The position numbers and the translations under genes are program-made. A stretch of DNA of 64,000 nucleotides from an uncultured Bacteroidales bacterium (lineage in GTDB: Bacteria; Bacteroidota; Bacteroidia; Bacteroidales; UBA932): contig CAMQDS010000003.1 of NCBI GenBank assembly GCA_946999645.1, forward strand, positions 61,155 to 125,154, given 5' to 3'. Each line of letters starts with the position of its first letter. The first letter of the stretch is position 1. The notes under the pieces are model-generated. The model was not told the origin of the DNA, did not search any database, and was given only the letters and a program-made list of their open reading frames with translations. Shown here piece after piece: positions 55,494 through 64,000 of the stretch.

Positions 55494-56066
55494 TCAGATA
55501 AATCTTTCTTCTGATTTTTTCATAAGACAATGAGACAATCTTATTCCCGAGTAAGCAAAAAATAAAACAGCCACGATAACCAATATCAATATTTTTGAAT
55601 TAGCAAGAGACTCCAATCCGTCTGCATAAGACTGCCCCATTTCTTCTATCGCATTTGAGACATACCATTGTGTATTTGTCCATAATCGCAAGTTCCAACT
55701 TATAAGTCCCAATGAAAGAATAGGATATGACACATAAACAGCTTTCAGACAGGTATTTCCAGTAATATAACGCACTATGTCAGAAAGCACACCGGCAAGA
55801 ATTATAATCAGACCTCCTTGCAAGTTTATTTCTTTGGCAGCCAAAAGGATAACTGAAACCAAAATAGACAGTACGATACCCAAGCCAAATTTCTGCCATC
55901 TTGAAGCTAAATAAAAATAGGAAAATGAAGCAAGCAATGCTGATAATGCCGGAAAAAACACCCAAAACACTGGACCGAGAAAACCTATAAATGCACCTGC
56001 CATTACGGAAACAATATAAACAATAATGAATCCAATAATTCCAAAAACACAATTCTTATTCGCCAT
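55494..56066 (-). CDS. MptD-type ECF transporter S-component-like membrane protein
   Basis: Hydrophobic protein of 190 aa with five or six membrane helices. The pattern VFFPALSALLASFSYFYLASR, followed by a loop and the late QWYVSNAIEEMGQSYADGL, resembles the MptD (Trep_Strep) group of putative ECF S components, which bind a small substrate. No T or A component is nearby, so it would have to share a housekeeping module; the substrate is unknown. I chose the ATG at MANKNCVFG; an upstream in-frame ATG adds 18 polar residues. It has its own terminator. Confidence 0.6.
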   Translation of the reverse strand: MANKNCVFGIIGFIIVYIVSVMAGAFIGFLGPVFWVFFPALSALLASFSYFYLASRWQKFGLGIVLSILVSVILLAAKEINLQGGLIIILAGVLSDIVRYITGNTCLKAVYVSYPILSLGLISWNLRLWTNTQWYVSNAIEEMGQSYADGLESLANSKILILVIVAVLFFAYSGIRLSHCLMKKSEERFI

Positions 56067-56210
56067 AGCAATAATTTTTAGAAACGTCACGAAGTTATTA
56101 GTATTTTTACCCTCTCGCAATCCTCATTTATTAGTATTTTAATACAAGAATTTCCTATAGTTTTCCTTTAAAGCCTTATACAACTAAATGCTTTAATCAA
56201 CATAAAATTG

Positions 56211-56218
56211 TATATTTG
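56211..56218 (+). promoter_or_regulatory. -7 element for the hsdM-hsdR-umuDC block
   Basis: TATATTTG matches TAnnTTTG, 27 nt upstream of the hsdM ATG. No TTTG at the proper -33 distance. It is the only promoter-like element I see for the four plus-strand genes. Confidence 0.45.
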
Positions 56219-56245
56219 TCAAGCAAGAATAAACTAACAATAATA

Positions 56246-57790
56246 ATGACAAATATAACTCAAAGAGATGAGCTGCAAGCTGCTATCTGGAAAATAGCCA
56301 ACGATGTACGCGGTGCAGTGGATGGCTGGGATTTCAAACAATTCGTATTGGGAACACTATTCTATCGTTTCATCAGTGAAAATTTCACAAACTTCATTAA
56401 CGGAGGAGAAAGGGATGATTACGCCAACCTATCTGATGATATAATTACATCTGCAATAAAAGAAGACTCTACTAAAATAAAAGGATACTTCATTTATCCG
56501 AGCCAACTATTCGTCAATATTGCTAAAAATGCAAATACTAATGTAAATCTAAATACAGATTTGGCAAGGATTTTCGAAGCCATAGAAAATTCCGCAAATG
56601 GCTATGAGTCTGAGCATGACATTAAAGGACTGTTTGCCGACTTTGACACAAGGAGCAACCGACTTGGAAATACCGTAGAAGAAAAGAATAAGCGATTGGC
56701 TGCCGTCATAAAAGGTGTAGAAAGTTTGAACTTAGGTAACTTTGAAGACAACGAGATAGACCTCTTTGGAGATGCCTATGAGTTCCTCATCTCCAATTAT
56801 GCAGCTAACGCGGGCAAATCAGGTGGCGAGTTTTTCACACCGCAGAACGTATCCAATCTGATTGCACGCATAGCCATGTTAGGGCAGAAAACAGTAAATA
56901 AGATCTACGACCCAGCTTGCGGCTCAGGTTCTTTGCTGCTGCAGGCAAAAAAACAATTTGACGAACACGTAATAGAAGAGGGCTTCTTCGGACAGGAAAT
57001 AAACCACACCACATACAACCTGGCACGAATGAATATGTTTCTCCATAACATTAACTATGACAAATTTGACATTGAATTGGGAGATACACTCATAAATCCT
57101 AAACATGGTAATCAAAAACCGTTCGATGCCATTGTGTCCAATCCTCCTTATTCAGTAAATTGGATTGGAAGCGATGATCCTACACTAATCAACGATGACC
57201 GTTTTGCTCCTGCAGGAGTATTAGCACCTAAATCTAAAGCAGATTTCGCTTTCGTACTACATTCTCTCAACTACCTGTCTGCTCGTGGACGTGCCGCAAT
57301 AGTATGCTTTCCAGGTATCTTCTATAGAGGGGGTGCAGAACAAAAAATAAGACAATACTTAGTAGACAACAACTTTATAGAAACAATTATATCCTTACCA
57401 CCGAACCTGTTCTACGGAACAAGTATCGCCGTAAACATTCTTGTTCTATCTAAGCATAAGACTGACACTAAGATACAGTTTATCAACGCCGGAGGCGAAG
57501 ACTTCTTCAAGAAAGAAACTAACAACAACATACTACTTCCTGAACACATAGAACGCATTGTAAATATATTCGGAAACAAAGAAGAAGTACAGTATGTAGC
57601 GACATCTATAGACAACAAAACGATAGCTGAAAACGACTACAATCTTTCAGTAAGTTCATACGTTGAAGCTGAAGACAAAAGAGAATGTATAGATATTGAC
57701 AAGCTCAATCGTGAAGTAGAAGAAATAGTAAAACGTATTGACGTACTTCGTACGGATATTAATGATATTATTCGTGAGATAGTAGCATAA
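56246..57790 (+). CDS. hsdM: Type I restriction-modification DNA methyltransferase subunit
   Basis: Adenine-N6 methyltransferase subunit of 514 aa. An HsdM_N helical domain (about 1-150) starts [33 protein letters not shown] motif DPACGSG (222-228) and catalytic NPPY (299-302) are intact. A C-terminal coiled region normally contacts HsdS, yet no hsdS is next to it or anywhere in the window: hsdR starts 17 nt later. I chose the ATG over a TTG that overlaps the -7 element. Phe codons are mostly TTC, unlike hsdR. Confidence 0.93.
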   Translation: MTNITQRDELQAAIWKIANDVRGAVDGWDFKQFVLGTLFYRFISENFTNFINGGERDDYANLSDDIITSAIKEDSTKIKGYFIYPSQLFVNIAKNANTNVNLNTDLARIFEAIENSANGYESEHDIKGLFADFDTRSNRLGNTVEEKNKRLAAVIKGVESLNLGNFEDNEIDLFGDAYEFLISNYAANAGKSGGEFFTPQNVSNLIARIAMLGQKTVNKIYDPACGSGSLLLQAKKQFDEHVIEEGFFGQEINHTTYNLARMNMFLHNINYDKFDIELGDTLINPKHGNQKPFDAIVSNPPYSVNWIGSDDPTLINDDRFAPAGVLAPKSKADFAFVLHSLNYLSARGRAAIVCFPGIFYRGGAEQKIRQYLVDNNFIETIISLPPNLFYGTSIAVNILVLSKHKTDTKIQFINAGGEDFFKKETNNNILLPEHIERIVNIFGNKEEVQYVATSIDNKTIAENDYNLSVSSYVEAEDKRECIDIDKLNREVEEIVKRIDVLRTDINDIIREIVA

Positions 57791-57807
57791 TTAAATAATA
57801 ACAACCT

Positions 57808-60800
57808 ATGACACAGTATAATACAATAGCAGAATTACAAAATTTCATTATTCTGGATAAATACGACAACGATTCAATGCTCAGAGAGCAGCCTTGCGGG
57901 TATCAAAGTGAAGCAGATTTGGAAAAGGAATTTATTGAGGATTTAAGATGTCAAGGATATGAGTATATGCCGACAATCAATAATCCAAAAGCACTGCTCT
58001 CTAATGTAAGGGTTCAGTTACAAACACTTAATAATATTGTATTTACTGATAGTGAATGGCAGCGTTTTATTGATGAATATTTGGATAAACCAGGAGAACA
58101 TATTGTCGATAAGACACGTAAGGTGCAGGATAACTATATTTATGATTTTTTATTTGATGATGGACATATACAAAATATCTATTTAGTCGATAAGAAGCAT
58201 ATTGCACGAAATAAAGTACAGGTAATCAATCAGTTTGAGCAGACAGGCACGCAAAATAACCGTTATGATGTAACTATTTTAGTGAATGGTCTGCCTATGG
58301 TGCATATAGAACTTAAAAGAAGAGGCGTTTCTATCCGTGAGGCTTTTAACGAAATACACCGTTATAGCAAAGAAAGTTTTAACAGTGATTGTTCTTTATA
58401 TAAATATTTGCAGATATTCGTTATCTCTAATGGTACTGATACACGTTATTTTGCAAATACTGTAAAGCGAGATAAGAACAGTTTTGATTTTACGATGAAT
58501 TGGGCTAAGTCTGACAATAAATTGATAAAAGACCTCAAGGATTTTACTGCAACATTTTTCCAAAAAAATACAATGTTGCAAGTGCTGTTTACTTATTCCG
58601 TTTTTGATATTAATGACACTCTTCTCATTATGCGTCCTTATCAAATTGCTGCTACTGAAAGACTTATATGGAAAATAAAAAGTTCATATCAAGCAAAACA
58701 ATGGAGTAAGCCTGAGGGAGGAGGATATATTTGGCATACTACTGGTTCTGGTAAAACACTTACAAGTTTTAAGGCGGCGCGATTGGCAACGCAACTTGAC
58801 TTTATTGATAAGGTATTCTTCGTTGTAGACCGTAAAGACCTTGATTATCAGACAATAAAAGAATATCAAAGATTTTCTCCTGACAGTGTGAACGGCTCTG
58901 ATAGTACGGCAGGATTGAAACGTAACATAGAAAGGGATGACAATAAGATTATAGTGACCACTATTCAGAAATTAAATAACCTGATAAAAAGTGAAGATTC
59001 GCTGCCTATCTATGACAAGCAAGTGGTATTTATTTTTGATGAATGTCATCGTTCACAATTTGGTGAGGCGCAGAAAAATCTAAAGAAAAAGTTTAATAAA
59101 TATTATCAGTTCGGCTTTACCGGCACTCCTATATTTCCAGAAAATGCTTTGGGTTCAGAGACAACTGCAAGTGTTTTTGGTCGTGAATTGCACTCTTATG
59201 TTATTACAGATGCAATTAGGGATGAGAAGGTATTGAAATTTAAGGTGGATTATAACGATGTGCGTCCAAAATTCAAAACTATTGAAAAAGAGACAGATGA
59301 ACATAAGATTTCTGCTGCTGAAGTCCAAGAACTTTTTCTTCATCCAGAAAGGATACATGAAATTTCCCAATATATTTTGCGAAACTTCCGCATAAAAACC
59401 CACCGTAATCAAGGAAATAGTCATGGTTTCAACGCGATGTTTGCAGTAAGCAGTATAAAGGCTGCCAAACTCTATTATGAAGAACTCAACAAACTCCAAA
59501 AAGATAGTGAGAAGAAGTTGAATATAGCCACCATATTTTCATATGCTCCAAATGAGGAACAAAATTCTATAGGAGAAATTACTGAAGAGAACTTTGAACC
59601 ATCTGCTATGGATAGTAGTGCAAAAGAGTTCCTAACAAGGGCTGTCAATGATTATAATGCTATGTTCAATACGAATTTTGGAATAGATAGCAAGGAGTTC
59701 CAAAACTACTATCGGGATTTAGCAAAGCGAGTAAAGAACCAGGATGTTGATCTTCTTATTGTTGTAGGAATGTTCCTAACAGGATTTGATGCCCCTACAC
59801 TTAATACATTATTTGTAGATAAGAATCTGCGTTTTCATGGACTTATGCAGGCCTATTCTCGTACTAACCGTATCTATGATGCTACCAAAACATTTGGTAA
59901 TATTGTCACATTCAGGGATTTAGAAGCCGCTACCGTAGATGCCATTACGTTATTTGGAGATAAGAATACAAGAAATGTGGTACTCGAAAAGAGTTACGAG
60001 GAATATCTTAAAGGTTTTAAGGATATTGTAAGTGGTATAGAAAGCAAAGGATATATTGAGATTGTTAAAAAGTTAACTGAGAAGTTTCCTCCTACCAAGG
60101 AAATAGAAACTACTGCAGATAAAAAAGAATTCGTAAAATTATTTGGTGATTATTTGAAGATTGAGAATATTTTACAAAACTATGACGAGTTTACCTATCT
60201 CAAAGAATTTCAAAAAATAGATAAGAAGGATGCGAAATCCGTAGAGGCTTTTAAGAACGAGCATTTCCTGACCGATGAGGATATGGAAAGCATGATGAAT
60301 TTAAAAGTGTTGCAAGATCGGACTGTCCAAGATTATCGCTCAAAATATAATGATATTCGTGATTGGTTTAAGAAAAATAAACATGGAGAAGAGCCTGAAA
60401 AGTTTAAACATGACTGGGATGACGTGGTATTTGAGATAGATTTGCTTAAGTCGCAGGAAATAGATCTTGACTATATTCTTGAACTTATATTTGAACATCA
60501 TAAAAATATAAAAGATACAAATTCTTTGATTGAGGAGGTTCGTAGTCTTATCAGAAGTTCTATAAGTAATAGAGAAAAAGAGGAACTTATGGTTGATTTT
60601 ATAAATGAGTCAGACTTGGAGTCTATTCAGGATAAAGCTGGTATTATTTCTGCTTTCTTTGCTTATGCACAGAAACGACAGAAAGAGGAGGCAGAGAAGT
60701 TAATCATTGAAGAAAAATTGAATGAGGAAGCCGCAAAGCATTATATTCAAACATCTTTAAAGCATGAACATGCCAGCGATATTGGAACTGATTTGAATGC

Positions 60801-60918
60801 CATTCTTCCCAAAATGAGTCCACTCAATCCTCAATATCTAATAAAGAAACAAGAAGTTTTCCAAAAAATTTCATGTTTCGTTGAAAAGTTCAAAGGCATA
60901 GGTGGAACAATATTTTAA
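57808..60918 (+). CDS. hsdR: Type I restriction endonuclease motor subunit
   Basis: Restriction/translocase subunit of 1036 aa. The PD-(D/E)xK nuclease is at Asp154, Glu168 and Lys170 (in HIELK). The SF2 motor has Walker A TGSGKT (312-317), the DECH box (411-414) and GFTGTP, and MQAYSRTNR represents a late helicase motif. All motifs appear intact, so the gene looks functional. It needs HsdS for DNA targeting, which is not seen here. Phe codons are mostly TTT in contrast to hsdM. The umuD gene follows after 31 nt. Confidence 0.94.
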   Translation: MTQYNTIAELQNFIILDKYDNDSMLREQPCGYQSEADLEKEFIEDLRCQGYEYMPTINNPKALLSNVRVQLQTLNNIVFTDSEWQRFIDEYLDKPGEHIVDKTRKVQDNYIYDFLFDDGHIQNIYLVDKKHIARNKVQVINQFEQTGTQNNRYDVTILVNGLPMVHIELKRRGVSIREAFNEIHRYSKESFNSDCSLYKYLQIFVISNGTDTRYFANTVKRDKNSFDFTMNWAKSDNKLIKDLKDFTATFFQKNTMLQVLFTYSVFDINDTLLIMRPYQIAATERLIWKIKSSYQAKQWSKPEGGGYIWHTTGSGKTLTSFKAARLATQLDFIDKVFFVVDRKDLDYQTIKEYQRFSPDSVNGSDSTAGLKRNIERDDNKIIVTTIQKLNNLIKSEDSLPIYDKQVVFIFDECHRSQFGEAQKNLKKKFNKYYQFGFTGTPIFPENALGSETTASVFGRELHSYVITDAIRDEKVLKFKVDYNDVRPKFKTIEKETDEHKISAAEVQELFLHPERIHEISQYILRNFRIKTHRNQGNSHGFNAMFAVSSIKAAKLYYEELNKLQKDSEKKLNIATIFSYAPNEEQNSIGEITEENFEPSAMDSSAKEFLTRAVNDYNAMFNTNFGIDSKEFQNYYRDLAKRVKNQDVDLLIVVGMFLTGFDAPTLNTLFVDKNLRFHGLMQAYSRTNRIYDATKTFGNIVTFRDLEAATVDAITLFGDKNTRNVVLEKSYEEYLKGFKDIVSGIESKGYIEIVKKLTEKFPPTKEIETTADKKEFVKLFGDYLKIENILQNYDEFTYLKEFQKIDKKDAKSVEAFKNEHFLTDEDMESMMNLKVLQDRTVQDYRSKYNDIRDWFKKNKHGEEPEKFKHDWDDVVFEIDLLKSQEIDLDYILELIFEHHKNIKDTNSLIEEVRSLIRSSISNREKEELMVDFINESDLESIQDKAGIISAFFAYAQKRQKEEAEKLIIEEKLNEEAAKHYIQTSLKHEHASDIGTDLNAILPKMSPLNPQYLIKKQEVFQKISCFVEKFKGIGGTIF

Positions 60919-60949
60919 TAACAAAAAAGCATAAATCAGAGCTACTATT

Positions 60950-61375
60950 ATGAGCGATTTTAAACCTTATGGAATAGAAGATACGGACTCATTCGAGTCG
61001 ATGCTATCAGATGTAAAAGCAGGATTTCCTTCCCCTGCTGAAGACATTAGGGAAAGACTCGACCTCATAAAGTTGCTTGTGTTACACAAATCATCTACCT
61101 TCTTCTTTAGGGTGGACGGTGTGTCTATGGTTGATGCAGATATGGACGAAGGGGACATTCTCATTGTTGACCGAGCTATTGACCCATACAACGACTGCAA
61201 AGCGGTATGTTATATTGACGGAGAATACACAGTCAAGCAAGTGGAAATAGATGACAACGGAGCAACACTGCTACCTGCAAATAAGCACAATACCAAGTAT
61301 AAGCCAATTCGGGTTACAGCGGATAACCAATTTGAAATTTGGGGCGTGGTAACGTACATAATCAAGAAGGCATAA
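60950..61375 (+). CDS. umuD: UmuD-like self-cleaving S24 peptidase family protein
   Basis: Protein of 141 aa. The cleavage site Ala24-Gly25 (KAGFPSPAED) lies at the same numbering as Cys24-Gly25 of E. coli UmuD. The catalytic dyad is Ser59 (VDGVSM) and Lys96 (YTVKQV). No DNA-binding domain, so it is UmuD rather than LexA. After RecA-triggered cleavage it should form DNA polymerase V with UmuC, encoded 6 nt downstream. Only 31 nt separate it from hsdR and no separate promoter or SOS box is recognisable. Confidence 0.92.
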   Translation: MSDFKPYGIEDTDSFESMLSDVKAGFPSPAEDIRERLDLIKLLVLHKSSTFFFRVDGVSMVDADMDEGDILIVDRAIDPYNDCKAVCYIDGEYTVKQVEIDDNGATLLPANKHNTKYKPIRVTADNQFEIWGVVTYIIKKA

Positions 61376-61381
61376 TTTCCA

Positions 61382-62644
61382 ATGTTTGCACTTGCCGATT
61401 GCGATAACTTCTTTGTATCATGCGAGAGAATATTCCGTCCAGAACTGAATGGAAAGCCAGTCATCGTACTTTCCAACAATGACGGTTGTGCTGTAGCAAG
61501 AAGCAATGAGGCTAAAGCCCTTGGTATCAAGATGGGAGATCCGCTGTTTAAGCTAAAATACATAGTGGAAAAGAATGATGTAGCAGTTTTTTCCAGTAAC
61601 TTCGCCCTATACAGTGATATATCCAAGAGGGTGCAGAATATCCTAATGGAATCCGCTCCTAACATCGAGGTATATTCTATTGACGAGGCCTTTCTTGACC
61701 TCAGGGGGTTGGATATAGATTTCGACAAGTTTGCCAAGGGATTATCAGCCAAGTGCCGGAAATATACTGCAATTCCTGTTTCTGTTGGCGTAGCACCAAC
61801 CAAGACTCTAGCCAAAATAGCCTCTAAACTATGTAAAAAATACCCAAAACTTAAGGGTGGATGCTATATGCACCGTCCAGAAGACATTGAGAAAGTGCTT
61901 CATAAATTTCCAGTAGAGGATGTGTGGGGCATTGGCAGACATTCAGCGAAAAAGTTGCAGACTATGGGGGTGAAAACGGCATGGGACTATACCCAAATTT
62001 CTGAAATGTCTATTCGCAAGATATTTGCACTTCCGGGACTGCTGACATGGAAAGAACTCAGAGGAATTCCAACTATAGAGTTCAAGGATATGATAGATGG
62101 CAAGCATAGCATTTGCGTATCAAGAAGTTTTGCCCACGACATAACCGATATTGAAGAATTGAGCCAACAGATTGCTAACTTTGCTGAATCTGCAGTTACC
62201 AAACTCCGTCAGCAGAAATCCGTTTGCTTTGAAATGATAATCTATGCCTTTACCAATCGATTTAAAGAAAACGTACCCCGGTTCTATGGAAGTCATCTCG
62301 TTATTTTTCCTGATGGCACGAATGATAGGAAGGCATTTGTAGTGGCAGCAGTTGCATCCACAAAAGAGATATTCAAAAAAGGATACGGTTACAAGAAAGC
62401 TGGCGTTGTTATAACCAAACTTAAGCATGAATCCGAGATAGTACAGACGTTGTTTGCTGATACTGAATATCTTGCGCGAAATGAGAGTCTTAACACTACC
62501 CTTGACTCTCTAAATGCTACATTTGGCGAAGGGACAGTTAGATTTGGGGCACAAGGGGATGGCAAAATCAAGGTAACTCAGGAGCATCAATCTCCTCACT
62601 ACACAACACGCTGGTCCGACATCCCTACTGTAACTATCAAATAA
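61382..62644 (+). CDS. umuC: DNA polymerase V catalytic subunit UmuC
   Basis: Y-family error-prone polymerase of 420 aa. Metal ligands lie in ADCDNFFVSCERIF (Asp6) and SIDEAFLD (Asp101, Glu102). SSNFALYSDIS forms the fingers, and the GVAPTKTLAKIA and helix-hairpin-helix (VWGIGRHSAKKL) regions follow. Length matches E. coli UmuC. It pairs with the upstream umuD. The gene ends at a non-coding stretch with a 12-bp inverted repeat. Umu operons in this phylum are often on mobile or accessory DNA. Confidence 0.95.
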   Translation: MFALADCDNFFVSCERIFRPELNGKPVIVLSNNDGCAVARSNEAKALGIKMGDPLFKLKYIVEKNDVAVFSSNFALYSDISKRVQNILMESAPNIEVYSIDEAFLDLRGLDIDFDKFAKGLSAKCRKYTAIPVSVGVAPTKTLAKIASKLCKKYPKLKGGCYMHRPEDIEKVLHKFPVEDVWGIGRHSAKKLQTMGVKTAWDYTQISEMSIRKIFALPGLLTWKELRGIPTIEFKDMIDGKHSICVSRSFAHDITDIEELSQQIANFAESAVTKLRQQKSVCFEMIIYAFTNRFKENVPRFYGSHLVIFPDGTNDRKAFVVAAVASTKEIFKKGYGYKKAGVVITKLKHESEIVQTLFADTEYLARNESLNTTLDSLNATFGEGTVRFGAQGDGKIKVTQEHQSPHYTTRWSDIPTVTIK

Positions 62645-62670
62645 AGTAGATTACCGTACGAACAAGCCCA

Positions 62671-62708
62671 TTGGCAGAATTAAGTATGCACTAAATTAAT
62701 TCCGCCAA
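62671..62708. repeat. 12-bp inverted repeat after umuC
   Basis: TTGGCAGAATTA (62671-62682) and TAATTCCGCCAA (62697-62708) are complementary except one position, which is a G-U pair if read on the minus strand. No T-run follows on either side, so it is not a standard terminator; it could be an mRNA end structure or an element boundary. Confidence 0.45.
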
Positions 62709-62780
62709 CGAGTTAATAGAGAAAAATAGGCACAGGGTGCAGTCTTGCTCGTAGGAATGCCCGCAAGACGGGGAGAAGAA

Positions 62781-63677
62781 CTACAAAGCTAACCGCAGCC
62801 CCAGGTCGTCGAACCTGTCACCAGTGATACTCCATGAACGGATAGAAATACGGCAGACACCCGGATCATCGCCCCAGCCACAGCTGCGCATAATGCGACG
62901 AGAGCCTGTTTCAGGGCCCTGAGGGTCTGTAACCGTATCCGCTCCGTTATTGCTGCTGTCCTTGTAGTATGTCTCACCGTACCAGTCCGAGCACCACTCA
63001 CATACGTTGCCGCTCATGTCATACAATCCGAGGGAATTGGCCTTCAGGCTCTTCACTGGGTGAGTCTTTCTTTCGCTGTTATTATTGTACCAGGCAACTT
63101 CATCTATATTGCCGCTACCGCTATACATCGTCTGAACCTTGGGAGACTTGTGACCTCCTCTTGCCGCATACTCCCACTCCGCCTCCGTAGGAAGACGGAA
63201 CTTTCTGCCTTCTGGAAGCTGTCCTTTCAGCATATCGTTAAGTTTCTCCAGAAAGCCGCCCTTGCCACAGATGTCATCCCAGCTCACACACTCAACAGGC
63301 AGTGAGCCGCGGTTAGGGTTATTTGTGCCAAATTCGCTCGGGTTACTGCCCATAACAGCCTCCCAAAGTGCCTGAGTCACCTCGGTCTCGCCGATAAAGA
63401 AGTCTTTAGTAAGTTTCACTTTGTGGGCTGGCTTCTCGACGTCTTTTGCTCCGGCCTGCTCGGAGGTTGCTCCCATCATAAACTCTCCGGACTTCACCTC
63501 AATCATCCTGAAATCGACAGACTTGCCGTCCTTACCGGTTATTGCAAACGTCTTTACAGACGTATTCTCAGCTTTCCCGGCATTATCCTTTCTGCAGGAG
63601 ACTGGCAATACAGAAACACATGCCATCAGAATAGACAGCGACATCAATGAAAACAAATTCTTTTTCATAAACTTCAT
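62781..63677 (-). CDS. SUMF1/FGE-domain lipoprotein, probably non-catalytic
   Basis: Lipoprotein of 298 aa (lipobox LPVSC near residue 28; start could be the fourth codon). From about residue 55 it has the formylglycine-generating-enzyme-like fold: IEVKSGEFMMG, ETEVTQALWEAVMG, FRLPTEAEWEYAARGG and NVCEWCSDWYG. At the active site the second catalytic Cys aligns with Cys275 in GVCRIS, but the first aligns with Asp270, so sulfatase maturation is unlikely. Base composition is markedly more GC-rich than the rest of the window, suggesting different ancestry. Confidence 0.85.
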   Translation of the reverse strand: MKFMKKNLFSLMSLSILMACVSVLPVSCRKDNAGKAENTSVKTFAITGKDGKSVDFRMIEVKSGEFMMGATSEQAGAKDVEKPAHKVKLTKDFFIGETEVTQALWEAVMGSNPSEFGTNNPNRGSLPVECVSWDDICGKGGFLEKLNDMLKGQLPEGRKFRLPTEAEWEYAARGGHKSPKVQTMYSGSGNIDEVAWYNNNSERKTHPVKSLKANSLGLYDMSGNVCEWCSDWYGETYYKDSSNNGADTVTDPQGPETGSRRIMRSCGWGDDPGVCRISIRSWSITGDRFDDLGLRLAL

Positions 63678-64000
63678 TGTTACAATTGTTAATAGAAATA
63701 CTTTCCATTCCAGCGAAGGGGCTTCCTCAAAAGGAGGTCACCCCAAGCATCCCCTCATCCACATCAAGGCAAAGATAGGCATAAATCCCTATTAGTTCCA
63801 ATTCACAGTATTCGTGGTCTTCCCGTCTTCGTCATTGAGTTTATAACTGAGTATGCTCCAGCGGAAGGACTGTATGCGTGCAACTTCGAGATAATTATTC
63901 AGTTGCCGGCGATTGACCCATTTTGGTTTGAACTACGAAATTATTATACAAAGCCACTAACCACACCGACAACACAAAAGGTGCGGTGAGCGTGACAAAA
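63678..64000. other. Gene-free end of window with a protein-like open stretch
   Basis: No complete gene is supported here. A small hairpin (CTTCC/GGAGG with GGGG/CCCC flanks) lies at 63718-63744. On the minus strand 63792-63932 is open for 46 codons and reads like protein (WVNRRQLNNYLEVARI, then LSYKLNDEDGK), but it has no start codon and is closed upstream by TAG. The final 60 bases show no recognisable gene. Confidence 0.4.
63792..63932 (-). pseudogene. Possible C-terminal remnant of an unidentified gene
   Basis: 46 sense codons end in TAA at 63792-63794; an in-frame TAG (63933-63935) precedes them and no start lies between. The composition (Trp, Arg and Asn-rich, few rare codons) is protein-like and stands upstream of the SUMF1 gene. 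It may be the 3' end of a broken gene or a gene entering from beyond the window with a frameshift. Family not recognised. Confidence 0.3.

Noticed and set aside
60900..60950. SOS box upstream of umuD
   Set aside because: I looked for a LexA-type palindrome (E. coli or Gram-positive form) in the 31-nt gap and the hsdR end and saw none.
62742..62769. GTCTTGC/GCAAGAC stem between umuC and the SUMF1 gene as terminator
   Set aside because: Seven pairs with a 14-nt loop and no T-run on either strand; too weak to call.
1..64000. CRISPR arrays, insertion sequences, prophage or rRNA genes
   Set aside because: No regularly spaced repeats, transposase or integrase genes, phage genes or rRNA sequence were seen. 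AT-rich runs in intergenic DNA are not periodic.

Overview
The window is chromosomal DNA of a low-GC anaerobic member of the Bacteroidota, most likely the order Bacteroidales. Signs of this are the Bacteroidota promoter form (TTTG, about 19 bp, TAnnTTTG) seen several times, an almost complete lack of Shine-Dalgarno sequences, Bacteroidota-type gene order (M23 protein-dxr-rseP, nadK-uppS-bamA-ompH, bamD-rpoZ-recN, rsmH-ftsL-ftsI-murE), and families largely confined to this phylum (a DUF4837-like lipoprotein, a NigD-like lipoprotein, a short FtsL-like protein). Class III ribonucleotide reductase and pyruvate formate-lyase, each with its activase, point to strictly or mainly anaerobic fermentative growth.

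Layout. 1-2550 (minus): ruvX/yqgF, def and a phosphohexomutase. 2583-6973 (plus): degenerate M23 protein, dxr, rseP, DUF4837-like lipoprotein. 7040-7525: tRNA-Glu, rpsT, tRNA-Pro. 7604-8875: an orphan beta-barrel. 9096-11779: nrdDG. 11834-18195 (minus): gdhA, then the envelope operon nadK-uppS-bamA-ompH. 18383-21441 (plus): pdxJ, a second ompH, and a LysM protein with a binding-protein-like C-terminus. 21450-25253 (minus): trxB-bamD-rpoZ-recN. 25356-26605: a cysteine-poor Fur-family regulator, a NigD-like lipoprotein, tRNA-His. 26856-28237: radC, upp. 28248-30597 (minus): a LEA-like lipoprotein, a SPOR protein, rpoN. 30650-36824 (plus): miaB, cls, pflB, pflA. 36848-37270 (minus): DUF2147. 37415-52286 (plus): an unbroken 15-kb division and cell-wall operon from rsmH to ftsZ, without mraZ. 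52270-56066 (minus): truB, rpiB, gltX and a lone ECF-transporter S-component-like protein. 56246-62644 (plus): an accessory block of hsdM, hsdR, umuD and umuC. 62781-63677 (minus): a GC-rich SUMF1-domain lipoprotein, followed by unassigned DNA to the end.

How the genes work together. Most of the window is core envelope biology. Dxr and UppS feed the undecaprenyl carrier used by MraY and MurG. BamA, BamD and two Skp-like proteins form the outer-membrane protein pathway. The dcw operon makes lipid II and the divisome. The part most unlike housekeeping DNA is the last 8 kb: a type I restriction-modification pair with no specificity subunit anywhere in the window, apparently co-transcribed with a UmuD/UmuC mutagenic polymerase. 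The hsdM and hsdR halves differ visibly in codon preference. Other points worth checking are a perfect 20-bp palindrome of LacI-operator type upstream of pflB, paired hairpins between pflB and pflA, a hairpin touching the upp start codon, and -7 elements so close to the yqgF and miaB start codons that the mRNAs may be leaderless or nearly so. I see no CRISPR array, insertion sequence, prophage or rRNA gene.
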